Part shown: piece after piece, positions 34,534-43,431 of the stretch
Layout: each line of letters starts with the position of its first letter
How positions within the stretch are numbered: position 1 is the stretch's first letter
Assembly (NCBI RefSeq): GCF_003584645.1
Contig: NZ_AP017928.1
Coordinates: 2,642,395 to 2,706,394 of the forward strand
DNA: 64,000 nt
Direction: 5' to 3'
Origin: Methylocaldum marinum
GTDB taxonomy: Bacteria; Pseudomonadota; Gammaproteobacteria; Methylococcales; Methylococcaceae
The notes under the pieces: generated by a model
The model's database searches: none
What the model was told of the DNA's origin: nothing
Seen by the model: only the letters and a program-made list of their open reading frames with translations
Program-made: the position numbers and the translations under genes

Positions 34534-35424
34534 CTACGAAACAGCACCTGCCGAACAGAATACTTCCGCCCGCCGATTCTCCGCACGGCCTCTGGTACTT
34601 TCGTTGGGAGCAACGGGCTGATTCTCTCCGGCGCTATCGATCAGGATTGTTCGGTCAGCCATGCCTTCGCTTCGAAGAAAGTCCCGGACGGCTCTGGCAC
34701 GCACCAAACCCACCTGGCGATTGATCTCATCCGGCCCCAGACGGCAGGTGTGGCCGATGATTCGGATAACGCCCCGGCATGTCTTGGCAAAAGCCACCAA
34801 GGCGCTGCGTTCGGCTGGCGTCAGATTCCCCAAGGTGACGGAATTAAAGCGAAAACGCAGAGTATAGGGTGAAAGCTCCGGACCGGCATCACTCGGCGCC
34901 GGCGAAACGGGAGATGCGGCCGGGCCTGCAGCGGAAATCCCCGCCCCATCTCCCCGCGCCGGCTCCGCGGGGGTTTGGCGCCGGTCGACGACGGCGGTGC
35001 CGGTTTCCGCCGTCGGCGTGCTCGGCATGACCGGAGGAAATGCCTCTGCGCTACCCACGCCTTCAGGGATGGGGGGAAGCTCCCGGGCTTCGATATGCCC
35101 CGGTTCGACCGGCTGCATCTCAGGCGGTTGGGTGCGCAGGGTGTCCGTCAAATGAGTCGGCTGGGGTTGCAACGCAGCCGAATCCGCGGGCACGGCGGTG
35201 TCCCTCATGAGGCCCAGTCTGGTGACCAGCAGTGCCATGACGAGGCAGACAGCGACGACGCCGACCGCCAGGGTGCGATACGAAAAGCGGCCGGCCGGAA
35301 GTATTTCCCCCGTCGTTGCCGGCTTTTCTCCATGGCCCGCGCTTCCGTCGTCGCTCGCGCCTCTATCCACCGCAGCGAATAGCCCGTCCAGCCCATCCGG
35401 ATCGAGCAATGTCCGACGGCTCAC
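34534..35424 (-). CDS. Inner-membrane OmpA-domain protein
   Basis: The 296-residue protein has a cytoplasmic N-terminus, one membrane helix at about 50-70 (LAVGVVAVCLVMALLVTRLGLM), a Pro/Thr-rich periplasmic linker and a C-terminal OmpA-like domain (RIIGHTCRLGPDEINRQVGLVRARAVRDFL, GENQPVAPNESTRGRAENRRAEVF). The domain should bind peptidoglycan, though the usual Asp in the GHTD motif is Cys here. The GTG start overlaps the stop of the upstream ATPase gene (GTGA), so the two are translationally coupled. Confidence 0.83.
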   Translation of the reverse strand: MSRRTLLDPDGLDGLFAAVDRGASDDGSAGHGEKPATTGEILPAGRFSYRTLAVGVVAVCLVMALLVTRLGLMRDTAVPADSAALQPQPTHLTDTLRTQPPEMQPVEPGHIEARELPPIPEGVGSAEAFPPVMPSTPTAETGTAVVDRRQTPAEPARGDGAGISAAGPAASPVSPAPSDAGPELSPYTLRFRFNSVTLGNLTPAERSALVAFAKTCRGVIRIIGHTCRLGPDEINRQVGLVRARAVRDFLRSEGMADRTILIDSAGENQPVAPNESTRGRAENRRAEVFCSAGAVS

Positions 35425-37406
35425 GGCAAATCTCCGGCGCAGCGGAACCCGAGGTGTGAAAAACGGTGACTACTCATGACCCGGGCGCGGGCAATGGCAT
35501 TTCGGATGTTGCCTTCATGACGGAAGGATCCACCGTACACCCACGCATAATCCCCAGCCGGAAACTCGGTCCGATCGTCGGCGGCGGTCCATTCCCACAC
35601 ATTTCCGACCAGGTCCAGGCAGCCTCCCGCCGAAGCGCCATCCGGAAACGCGCCGACCGGCGTCGTGCTGCGGCCGAGACCATTTCCCGGACCGTTGCAG
35701 CGCCGAGGATCCCATTCGTTACCCCAGGGAAAACGCCGGTTGTCGGGACCGCGCGCAGCGGCCTCCCATTCGGCGGCCGTGGGAAGACGCTTTCTGCACC
35801 ATTGGGCATAGCGTTCCGCATCCTGCAACGAGACTCCGACTACCGGATGCTGACGAAGGGACGGCGGCGGCCGGCCCTTGAACCAATACTCAGGAGAACG
35901 ATGAGCGGTTTCCTCGATGAAACGGGCATAGGCTTCGTTCGTCACCGGGGTACGGTCCATCAGAAAACCGCCGACGATCCCGATGCGCTCGCCGTAAGCC
36001 GATTCCAGCGGCATTTCGGCAATGTAAACCATGTCTTCCGGAATGTCCGCTGCGAAAGGACGAACCCGGCTGGCGACTCTTCTCGCCCTCGTTCGTACGG
36101 GCTGGTTCCGCGCGGGCGGGCGGATCACCGCCGCTGCCGGTTTTTCCACGGGTTCGTCCGGGGCCGACGCAGCCCCCGCTTCGGCTGCGGGAGGATCCTC
36201 CATTTCGAGCACCTGCTCCGGCAAGCCATTTTCAAGGGATAGGACCGATTCTTCGGCCTCTCCCTGTTGGGTAGGGCCGCTATGTTCGAATTCAAAAACG
36301 TCGGCACGGGATTCGGAAAGCGCGGGAACGGGTAGAGGGTCGCGCTTCCCGTTTGAATGGTCTGTCAGCGAGCGGTAACCAAGACCGCTTCCCTGACCCG
36401 GCATCAAGCTTGCGGCCGCGAGCAACGGCGTGGAAGCGCCGCGTGCAAGGCCCGCATGAAACAATCGGAAGACACCACCAGACCACTCGCCGAGCCGTCT
36501 CCTGGCCAAGGCATCCTTGAAACGCTGAAAACGTGTTTTCTTTGAATAAGCTGGAGGAGGCACGTCGCCGGCGACCTCGCGGACGATCCCTGCTGTTACC
36601 GTAGGCATCGATCGAAATCGGGTGGTAAACAGGGCCTGATCGCAGATTGAATTGATAAGCCTCGGCAAGCCTAGGGAATATCGGTAAACAAGAACGCTTG
36701 CGGCTTTGGAGAAGATCGGTCTAACCGCGCCGGCGATACGAAGCCGGTGATCGATGTAATCGATGGTTTCCCTCTCCGTAAAGGGGTGTAGTTCAGCACG
36801 GACCAATTCCAGGTCCGGCACTCCAGTGCGCACCGCGCCCTCGAGCTTCGACAGCAGCTCGGGCTCTCCGATCAGGACGAGGCCCGGCAGCTTCCGCCGT
36901 CCCTTGCCGACCTGAAGCAGTGCCTGAATATACTGCAACATTTCCGCTTTGAGATAATGTGCATCGTCGATGACGATGATCGGCTGCTCGCCCCATTCTT
37001 CGCGTACTTCGATGAACTCGGTCAGATCCTCCGGGACCGCGCGCTCATCACTGTCCCGCAAAGGACGGGGTACGCGCAATGCATCATGGATACCGGCCAG
37101 AAATTCTCCGAGACTCAATCCCGGATGGATTCTCACAACTGCCGGTAAGTCGGGAAACTTGATCTCCAAGGAGACGCTGAATTGCGTTTTTCCGACCCCG
37201 CTCTCGCCCAGCAGCACGGCCATTCCGCCGTAGCGATCAAGCCGCTCCGTCAGGCGTGACCAAGCCCTGGAGAAAGATGCACTGAGAAATAGGTAGCGCG
37301 AATGGGGGATAAGTGAGAAAGGCGCCTCGCTGAGACCAAAGAAACTGAGATATTTCAATGGTGCGGATGAAAAGTCGATCTCGTTAGACAGCGGGCGGAC
37401 CATCAT
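35421..37406 (-). CDS. ExeA-type AAA ATPase fused to an FGE/SUMF1-like domain
   Basis: About 661 residues from the ATG at 37406, which has a GGAG site 8 bases upstream; a TTG at 37451 would add 15. The N-terminal 300 residues are a GspA/ExeA-type ATPase: LSEAPFSLIPHSRYLFLS, Walker A GESGVGKT (67-74), Walker B IIVIDDAHYL (143-152). A Pro/Ala/Glu-rich linker leads to a C-terminal FGE-sulfatase-like domain (FLMDRTPVTNEAYARFI, RLPTAAEWEAAARG, GNVWEWTAADD, YGGSFRHEG, LGFRCAGDLP). The two catalytic cysteines of true formylglycine-generating enzymes are absent from the GGSF segment, so it is probably a binding or carbohydrate-interacting module. Confidence 0.85.
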   Translation of the reverse strand: MMVRPLSNEIDFSSAPLKYLSFFGLSEAPFSLIPHSRYLFLSASFSRAWSRLTERLDRYGGMAVLLGESGVGKTQFSVSLEIKFPDLPAVVRIHPGLSLGEFLAGIHDALRVPRPLRDSDERAVPEDLTEFIEVREEWGEQPIIVIDDAHYLKAEMLQYIQALLQVGKGRRKLPGLVLIGEPELLSKLEGAVRTGVPDLELVRAELHPFTERETIDYIDHRLRIAGAVRPIFSKAASVLVYRYSLGLPRLINSICDQALFTTRFRSMPTVTAGIVREVAGDVPPPAYSKKTRFQRFKDALARRRLGEWSGGVFRLFHAGLARGASTPLLAAASLMPGQGSGLGYRSLTDHSNGKRDPLPVPALSESRADVFEFEHSGPTQQGEAEESVLSLENGLPEQVLEMEDPPAAEAGAASAPDEPVEKPAAAVIRPPARNQPVRTRARRVASRVRPFAADIPEDMVYIAEMPLESAYGERIGIVGGFLMDRTPVTNEAYARFIEETAHRSPEYWFKGRPPPSLRQHPVVGVSLQDAERYAQWCRKRLPTAAEWEAAARGPDNRRFPWGNEWDPRRCNGPGNGLGRSTTPVGAFPDGASAGGCLDLVGNVWEWTAADDRTEFPAGDYAWVYGGSFRHEGNIRNAIARARVMSSHRFSHLGFRCAGDLP

Positions 37407-37453
37407 ACTCGAAGCTCCGGAACGCGGATTAAACTCCCTCGCTGCGGACAAGG

Positions 37454-38083
37454 CTAGCTTGCTCGTCCGTCAGACCCCATTTGGCCCATCATCTTGCCGA
37501 TCTGAAGCTCTCGAATTCGCTGCACCAATCCGGGATTCAAACCCGCCATGGATAGGCCTTGCGTGGTAATGGATTCCTGTAACTCGGTATAACACTCGGC
37601 GATCAGCGCCGCGATGACGCCGCTGAGCCTGAGGAATGCGGTATAGACGCGCAGAGCTTTCGGCTGCTCGTAGGTTTCCATGCACTTTTGCAGGATGATT
37701 TGCTGCAGGCGGTTCATCATGCCCAGCACATAGATATTGCGCACGCCCCGCTGAATATGAACCAGGGCAATGATCCATTGATGCTGCCAAAAGTCCTTTT
37801 CTTTCGTGCCCGAGGCCAGAGAGGCAATCCAGCGAGCCAGGCGTTCCTCGACCTTGGGGCGCTCCCCTTCGTGGAACACGCTTGCCGTCTTTTCGTATGA
37901 GTACAAGGTATCGTAGAAAATCTTCACCAGATCGGGCGACCATTCGCTAATCTGGCGAGCTTCGCTCTTGAGGACTTCCCAGTCGTCCTCGCAGTAGTCC
38001 ATAAGCGTGGATATGATTTCCACATTTTCGCTGATATCGGGCATCGCCGTCCCATGCAAAGTCTGTTGGAGCTGGTCGTTCAC
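37454..38083 (-). CDS. Protoglobin-like haem sensor protein
   Basis: 209 residues from a GTG at 38083 (196 from the ATG at 38044). The helical pattern is that of a globin-coupled-sensor/protoglobin domain: SPDLVKIFYDTLYSYEKTASVFHEGE, then VEERLARWIASLASG and WIIALVHIQRGVRNIYVLGMMNRL. His109 (longer numbering) in LVHIQRGV is the likely proximal haem ligand. There is no attached signalling domain: the C-terminal 60 residues are helical and end in LQIGKMMGQMG. It leads the cluster with the ExeA-FGE fusion, OmpA-like and roadblock genes, so oxygen or NO may be its input. Confidence 0.75.
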   Translation of the reverse strand: MNDQLQQTLHGTAMPDISENVEIISTLMDYCEDDWEVLKSEARQISEWSPDLVKIFYDTLYSYEKTASVFHEGERPKVEERLARWIASLASGTKEKDFWQHQWIIALVHIQRGVRNIYVLGMMNRLQQIILQKCMETYEQPKALRVYTAFLRLSGVIAALIAECYTELQESITTQGLSMAGLNPGLVQRIRELQIGKMMGQMGSDGRAS

Positions 38084-39091
38084 GAGAAATTAAAACTCTT
38101 TCGTCTTACCGGGCGACACGGGATTTCCTTGAGTCATGCAGAAAACCCTCCCTTACGCTTGCCCGTGAACCATGTGGTCACTCATCTGCACCTACTTCAT
38201 CCGGAAAGCGACGACGGCCAATCATTGGAAGGCCTGCTTTATCTAAGCGTTCCGTGCCGGGCGCATGGGTTCGACGGCTAGCGCCGATGTCGAAAAAGCC
38301 GGTCCACTGAACCGCTACAGTAACTTTCCGACACAAAAACCATACGCGTGAGGTTGTAATTTATATCCTTTTGTCCGAACATTGTCCATCGTTGTGACCG
38401 ATATCACAAAAAGGCTCTTGACATGCAATCGGTCAACAAAAAAGGCGCAGCGAATAAATTTTTTCGAACATTATGTCCCGACGCGGCGAAAAGCCGCGTG
38501 AGCCACGGCCTAAGAATGTAATCGGCCTGGGCGGCGGCCCGAAAATACCGGGGGGTATGTACGGGCCTGTTTGATAATCTGGATAGATCCGGCGCACGGC
38601 ATCGAGGATGACATTGACGGCATTGAAGCGGACTTCAGGAGGATGTGCGGGAAGCGTCCTCGTCATTCGAGCACGAGTCCCCGCCATGCGGGAGCCGGAA
38701 AGTACGTGACGAATCGGAAGCGTGTTCGCCGCTCCATGGCTCCTCGGCCTGCGCCCCGTGCTCCGTGCGCCCCTGTCCGCTCCCTCTGGATGGATCCTCG
38801 TAATGCGCAACGAAGCCATCGGACTTCACGGCGATTCCCCGCACCCCTATCAAAGAGCGACTGAGTCCGCCTTTAAATGGTAGTGGATTGCCCTGCGCCA
38901 CGATCCTCGTTGATGCAGCTTCCGCGTTGCGGCGTTTGTGCGGGGGAACGCAAGCCTCAATTGCGCGATTTTCAGAGCATTCGCACCTGCAGCCGGCGCG
39001 CCCATGCACGAAACGGGGATTCAACTAGTATTACGGTTTTTGAAGGAAGCTTTCTGCCGATCGTCGACCAACCGGCCTTTCGCACCACCCC
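38084..39091. other. About 1 kb without a recognisable gene
   Basis: The segment separates the minus-strand globin cluster from the plus-strand ATPase gene. It holds a perfect CRP-type palindrome (38392-38409), and a 7-bp GC hairpin ACGCGGC-GAAAA-GCCGCGT at 38481-38499. Several overlapping ORFs of up to 129 codons occur on both strands (for example 38433-38819 minus), but their composition is Arg/Pro-rich, as expected of shadow frames. Confidence 0.55.
38392..38409. promoter_or_regulatory. CRP/Vfr-type binding palindrome
   Basis: TTGTGACCGATATCACAA is a perfect match to the TGTGA-N6-TCACA consensus with one extra paired base at each end. It lies about 310 bases upstream of the globin gene. 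TTGACA occurs 12 bases to its right on the plus strand, so it could serve transcription in either direction. Confidence 0.5.
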
Positions 39092-39943
39092 ATGTATACC
39101 CAGTTCTTCAGCCTGAGTGAACCGCCTTTCTCCGCAACGGCGGATCCGCGGTATGTGTATCTAGCCCCGCAGCATGACGAAGTCCTTGCGCGCCTGCTGT
39201 ACGACATCGACCGAACGGACGGCGGGCTCTCCGTGCTTACCGGCGAAGCGGGCGTAGGCAAGACCACGCTATGCCGGTGTCTGCTCGAACAGTTGCCGGA
39301 CACCATCGACGTCGCCTTGATTCTCAACCCAGTCCCCGACGGAGCCCGGTTTCTGGCCAGCATCTGCGATGGACTGAACGTCGCGTATCCGTCTCAGTGT
39401 ATCGACCTGGACATTCTCGTCGATTTGCTCGGTAAACATCTCACTTATGCATACGCGCGCGGCAGGCGAGCCGTCGTATTGATCGGCAAAGCACAAAATC
39501 TCGGATTCGAGACCATGGAACTGATCCGGCTTCTGACTCACTTGGAAACGCACCAGATCAAACTGCTGCGTGTCATTCTGGTCGGACAACCGGATTTGAA
39601 TAAGATCCTCGCGCATGCCGACTCGAGGCAGATCGCTCGACGAGTCACCGCCCGATACCAATTGCGGCCCTTTTGTCTTGCCGAAACGCGCGCCTACATT
39701 CAGCATCGACTGACGGTCGGCGGATGTCCAACGCCGCTGTTCACCCGGCTAGCCATGGGACAGGTTCACCGGCGGTCCGGCGGCATTCCCCGCAAGATCA
39801 ACGCAATTTGCGACCGGGCACTGCTGGACGCACATCGCATGGGCAAGACGCAAGTGAGCCGGGCGACCGCGCGGCATGCTGCGAGAGAGGTCCTTACGCC
39901 GGCCGTACCCGGCATAGCGCACGGGTACGGCCGGCGGGGTTAA
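39092..39943 (+). CDS. ExeA/GspA-type AAA ATPase with altered Walker B
   Basis: The 283-residue protein begins MYTQFFSLSEPPFSATADPRYVYL, the classic ExeA/MSHA-type N-terminus. It has Walker A TGEAGVGKTTL (50-60), sensor regions ILVGQPDLNKIL and LRPFCLAETRAYIQHRL, and RRSGGIPRKINAICDRALL. The usual Walker B VLLIDEAQNL reads VVLIGKAQNL here: Asp-Glu is replaced by Gly-Lys at residues 132-133. Hydrolysis is therefore likely impaired. No secretion or PilZ domain is attached. It stands divergent from the globin cluster. Confidence 0.85.
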   Translation: MYTQFFSLSEPPFSATADPRYVYLAPQHDEVLARLLYDIDRTDGGLSVLTGEAGVGKTTLCRCLLEQLPDTIDVALILNPVPDGARFLASICDGLNVAYPSQCIDLDILVDLLGKHLTYAYARGRRAVVLIGKAQNLGFETMELIRLLTHLETHQIKLLRVILVGQPDLNKILAHADSRQIARRVTARYQLRPFCLAETRAYIQHRLTVGGCPTPLFTRLAMGQVHRRSGGIPRKINAICDRALLDAHRMGKTQVSRATARHAAREVLTPAVPGIAHGYGRRG

Positions 39944-40093
39944 GACGCCAACCGTACATTTTTCGGCATGTGGGCGCTTCTCAAGCATCGGTCGGAACCT
40001 TGCGGCACCATCCGACGGCTGCGCCGACCGGTACCGGAGAGTTTGAGCGCGCTGCAACCGAAAACGAGGCGGCATCGCCAGAAGGAGTAGTTC

Positions 40094-40747
40094 ATGACTT
40101 ATCCGTCCGCCCCTTGGACTTTAAAGGGATGCGCGGTTCAGACCCTGCGTTTGGTTGACGCGGCACGGGCACGGGCATTCGTCCCGCCGGACTTGGCCAT
40201 CGTCTCGGTCCTCCCCGGCAAGACCTTGGGCCTGGTATACCTGGCCTCTTACGGTCCGGAGTCCGACCTCGCGTATAACGAATTGATCGTCGTTCCCGCC
40301 TTGACACGCTACGGAAAAAATCTGGGCTTTTGGATCTCCCATATTTATGTCGATGATCCCGACTCCTGCGCCGGCGGCCGCGAAATCTGGGGACTCCCCA
40401 AGGAACTCGCGCAGTTTTCCTGGCAATCGGGCGAAACCGGGCAAGTGCTGGTTCGTCAGGACGAACGGGCGCTCTGTACCCTGAACTACACTCGTCTTAG
40501 GCGGTTGTGGCGGCAACCTTTTCTTCAGCCGGCACTCAGCCAGCTCGGCGTAAACCTTCTTTGGTTCAAGGGCACGATTACCGCCGGCTTTGGGCTCGGC
40601 AAGGGGTATCTGGATGTGCCATTCGACAGTCCTTTTGCGGCACTGGCGCTGTCCCATGCCGTACGAACCTTTCATTTCGACGAGATGACTTTAGTGGCCC
40701 ACGCGCCACGTGTCATCGGCTGTTCGACAGCCGTACGGCAAACGTGA
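40094..40747 (+). CDS. Acetoacetate decarboxylase family protein
   Basis: The 217-residue protein has the ADC fold pattern (PPDLAIVSVLPGKTLGLVYLASYGPESDLAYNELIVVPALTRYGKNLGFWISHIYVDD) and GGREIWGLPKELAQFSW, where Lys103 corresponds to the conserved Lys that forms the Schiff base in true decarboxylases. The second active-site Lys of ADC is Glu here. A good ribosome site (AGAAGGAG) precedes the ATG. The activity is probably not acetoacetate decarboxylation; the substrate is unknown. Confidence 0.75.
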   Translation: MTYPSAPWTLKGCAVQTLRLVDAARARAFVPPDLAIVSVLPGKTLGLVYLASYGPESDLAYNELIVVPALTRYGKNLGFWISHIYVDDPDSCAGGREIWGLPKELAQFSWQSGETGQVLVRQDERALCTLNYTRLRRLWRQPFLQPALSQLGVNLLWFKGTITAGFGLGKGYLDVPFDSPFAALALSHAVRTFHFDEMTLVAHAPRVIGCSTAVRQT

Positions 40748-41041
40748 AAAAATCGGTATGAAGAGCAATTTCACATCTCGGACCGAATCATCGAACAAGA
40801 CCTCAAGATGGCTGACCGCTGCCTTTCGCTGATCGAATCCTGCGTCTTGCACAAGCGTCGGTTCCAGGCTTGAGGAAAATGCGGATTAAACGCTTCCGCG
40901 CCGACGCGATGCGAGAACATGGCCTAAATTCCGCGATCCTTGGGTGCTTCTCGCCGGCTCGAGAACGAGAACTGGAGGCGAAGCCGAACGACCGGACCTT
41001 AACGCGCCGTCCCTGGACACCAGCGCCATGCCGAAGCCGGA
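40748..41041. other. Gene-free spacer
   Basis: Nothing is recognised in these 294 bases apart from short overlapping ORFs with no plausible translation start. Confidence 0.4.
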
Positions 41042-41575
41042 ATGAAAATTTCAAAGAAGATAAGCACTGCCATTCTTGCTCTACTCCTGATCGGCTTCGT
41101 TCTTCCTGAAAGGATCAAGATTCCCGTCGTAGGCGCATCCGCAAAAGATTGGAACCGTGAATCTTTCTGGTTTGAACCGTGGGGTACATCCGGGGTGCAT
41201 AAAGGCATCGATATTTTCGGCAAACTGGGTACCGGTGTCACGAGCACGACCGATGGCATCGTGTTATATACGGGTCAAATCCGAAAAGGCGGTAATGTCG
41301 TCCTTATCCTGGGGCCAAAATGGCGGCTCCATTATTTTGCCCATTTGAGCGCCATAAATACGTCAATCTTCAATTTTGTCTCGTCGGGCAGCTTGATTGG
41401 TACGCTAGGGGATAGCGGCAACGCAAAAGGCAAACCACCTCATCTTCATTACTCGATCAGTCGGATAATTCCGGCGCCCTGGAAAATCGATGGTTCAACT
41501 CAGGGTTATAAAAAGGCTTTCTTTATCAATCCGAGCCCATACTTGGGAGGTCCGGATAGTCAACACAAGAACTGA
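41042..41575 (+). CDS. M23 family metallopeptidase (LytM domain)
   Basis: The 177-residue protein has an N-terminal signal or anchor helix (KISTAILALLLIGFVLP) and an M23 LytM-type domain with all zinc and catalytic residues: His53 and Asp57 in GVHKGIDIFG, His101 in HYFAHL, and His134/His136 in PPHLHYSISR. Such enzymes cut peptidoglycan cross-links. It is small and has no LysM domain. A Cys-His peptidase-like gene (DUF1287) follows after 154 bases on the same strand. Confidence 0.9.
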   Translation: MKISKKISTAILALLLIGFVLPERIKIPVVGASAKDWNRESFWFEPWGTSGVHKGIDIFGKLGTGVTSTTDGIVLYTGQIRKGGNVVLILGPKWRLHYFAHLSAINTSIFNFVSSGSLIGTLGDSGNAKGKPPHLHYSISRIIPAPWKIDGSTQGYKKAFFINPSPYLGGPDSQHKN

Positions 41576-41729
41576 AGGCGTCAGGCGTTCGTGCTTTCCT
41601 CCTCGGAAAGCTTGGGACGGGTCTGGTTCTCACTAACCTGAGAAGAGTCCCATGAGCAATGACAGCGAAATTACGGCTCGCGCATTTTTTTTCCTATCGA
41701 CAGTGTACGTCATGAGATAAGGAGGACTT

Positions 41730-42404
41730 TTGTACTACCGACCCAAGTTTACATTCAACCGAATTGCCTTATTCGTCCTTGTCGCATCGTGTGTGCCGGC
41801 AGCCGTCTTTGCCGAGATCGCGGCGGACCGGCTCGTCGCCGCAGCGCTGGAGAGGACCACTCACAAAGTCGTATATGACGGCAGATACTTTCGCATACCC
41901 TACCCCGGCGGAGACGTTCCCGAGCGTGTCGGGGTTTGCACGGATGTCGTCATTCGGAGCTATCGCGCACTGGGGATCGATCTACAAGTTCTCGTGCACA
42001 AGGACATGGCTTCGAACTTCTCCGCCTACCCGTCCAAAAAACTTTGGAGCCTAAAACGCCCCGATCCCAACATAGACCACCGCCGAGTGCCGAATCTGCA
42101 GGTCTTTTTCGCACGTCATGGACAACAATTGCCGATATCCGATCAGACACAAGCTTATAGGCCGGGGGATCTTGTTACCTGGATGTTGCCGGGCAACCTG
42201 CCCCATATCGGTATCGTCACGGATAAGACCGCTCCGGCCGAAACACGTCCTCTCGTGGTACACAACATCGGGCAAGGTCCTAAGTTAGAGGATATCTTGT
42301 TCGCCTATCCGATTACCGGGCACTATCGTTACTTGCCGAATAGCCTCGATAACCCATCGCTGGCGCGAAACCCCGAAGGGCGGCGCTCTCAAATCAACCC
42401 TTAG
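41730..42404 (+). CDS. DUF1287 family secreted protein
   Basis: The 224-residue protein starts at TTG (41730), chosen because a strong AGGAGG site lies five bases upstream and the N-terminus becomes a signal peptide (RIALFVLVASCVPAAVFA). The DUF1287 core is clear: TTHKVVYDGRYFRIPYPGGDVPERVGVCTDVVIRSYRALGIDLQ and GDLVTWMLPGNLPHIGIVTD. Cys70 and His159 are placed like an NlpC/P60-type dyad. A role in cell-wall turnover is likely but inferred. It lies after the M23 gene. Confidence 0.85.
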   Translation: MYYRPKFTFNRIALFVLVASCVPAAVFAEIAADRLVAAALERTTHKVVYDGRYFRIPYPGGDVPERVGVCTDVVIRSYRALGIDLQVLVHKDMASNFSAYPSKKLWSLKRPDPNIDHRRVPNLQVFFARHGQQLPISDQTQAYRPGDLVTWMLPGNLPHIGIVTDKTAPAETRPLVVHNIGQGPKLEDILFAYPITGHYRYLPNSLDNPSLARNPEGRRSQINP

Positions 42405-42550
42405 CCGGATTACTCAAGGGCGACTCGCTTTCGTGGGAAAACAGCCTCGATCGATGACACGGAAACCGTTCAGGTTGGAATGGACTACAACCATCTTTTA
42501 CTCGCATTCTTCCCGAGAGGGACAACAGTATCAGGTTCTCGGGAGGCAGC

Positions 42551-43162
42551 GTGACTTTTACCAACATGGCGACGTTATTTGGTGCCATGGCTGTACTGGC
42601 GGCGGTTCCGAGCGTCAGCGTCCTGGCCGTGTCGGCACGATCGGCGACTCACGGGTTTGCCCATGGCGCGTGTACCGCCATGGGCATCGTGGTAGGCGAT
42701 CTGTGGTTCAATTTACTGGCCATGCTCGGTCTTGCGCTTCTCGTCGAAATGACCGACGGCCTTTTCATCCTGATCAAGTATCTCGGCGGGACTTACCTGA
42801 TCTGGCTGGGAATTTCGCTCTGGAGGTCCAGGACAAAAGTCTCGGACTTCAACGACGCCACCCGCTCGTCATTGCTATCGAGTTTCATGGCGGGCCTGCT
42901 CATCACCCTCGGAGACCAAAAGGCAGTCTTTTTCTATTTAGGCTTCTTGCCGGCCTTCGTTGATCTGAGCGCGCTGTCCTATTCAGACGCCGGTTTGGTC
43001 ATGGCGATCACGGTAGTGGCCGTCGGCGGCGTAAAGCTCGGTTACGCCTACGCAGCCCATAGAGCGGGCACGCGTATAACGATCAGGGGCGGAAAAACCA
43101 TGAGTATTGCGGCGGCCGGCGTAATGATAGCTGCCGGCATCTTTCTCGTGGCGATGGCATAA
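42551..43162 (+). CDS. LysE/RhtB family transporter
   Basis: A 203-residue protein with about six membrane helices and the LysE pattern (VLAVSARSATHGFAHGACTAMGIVVGDLWFNLLAMLG, LIKYLGGTYLIWLGISLWRS, LLITLGDQKAVFFYLGFLPAFVD). It starts at GTG (42551) right after a GGGAGG site. Family members export amino acids or related metabolites; the substrate is unknown. Confidence 0.9.
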   Translation: MTFTNMATLFGAMAVLAAVPSVSVLAVSARSATHGFAHGACTAMGIVVGDLWFNLLAMLGLALLVEMTDGLFILIKYLGGTYLIWLGISLWRSRTKVSDFNDATRSSLLSSFMAGLLITLGDQKAVFFYLGFLPAFVDLSALSYSDAGLVMAITVVAVGGVKLGYAYAAHRAGTRITIRGGKTMSIAAAGVMIAAGIFLVAMA

Positions 43163-43431
43163 GCTCGCAACCCGTCTTTATTTTTCGTCAATAGCAGGGA
43201 TACCCCCATCAGGACTGCGTTTCGATAATTATCGGCCGAATGGTGAGTCTTGATTGCCTGATGATTTCGCTTCAATTACGGCACTGAAACGTAGACCCAG
43301 TCAATTTCTTTTACAGTTCCTTTACAGCCCCCTCTTTGACAGAACCTAAATCATTGTTTTATCAGAAGTGAGTCAATTGGCACAGTTGTCGCTAAATGAC
43401 ATACGTATATTTAATGATAGGGTTGTCACGT

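Noticed and set aside
35421..37406. A functional formylglycine-generating enzyme for sulfatase maturation.
   Set aside because: The catalytic cysteine pair is missing and no sulfatase gene is present.
38433..38819. A 128-codon minus-strand ORF in the 1-kb spacer between the two ExeA-type genes, with a protein-like stretch RFNAVNVILDAVRRIYPDYQ.
   Set aside because: The rest is Arg/Pro/Gly-rich, it competes with equally long ORFs on the other strand, and has no ribosome site or similarity. At most it could be a gene remnant.
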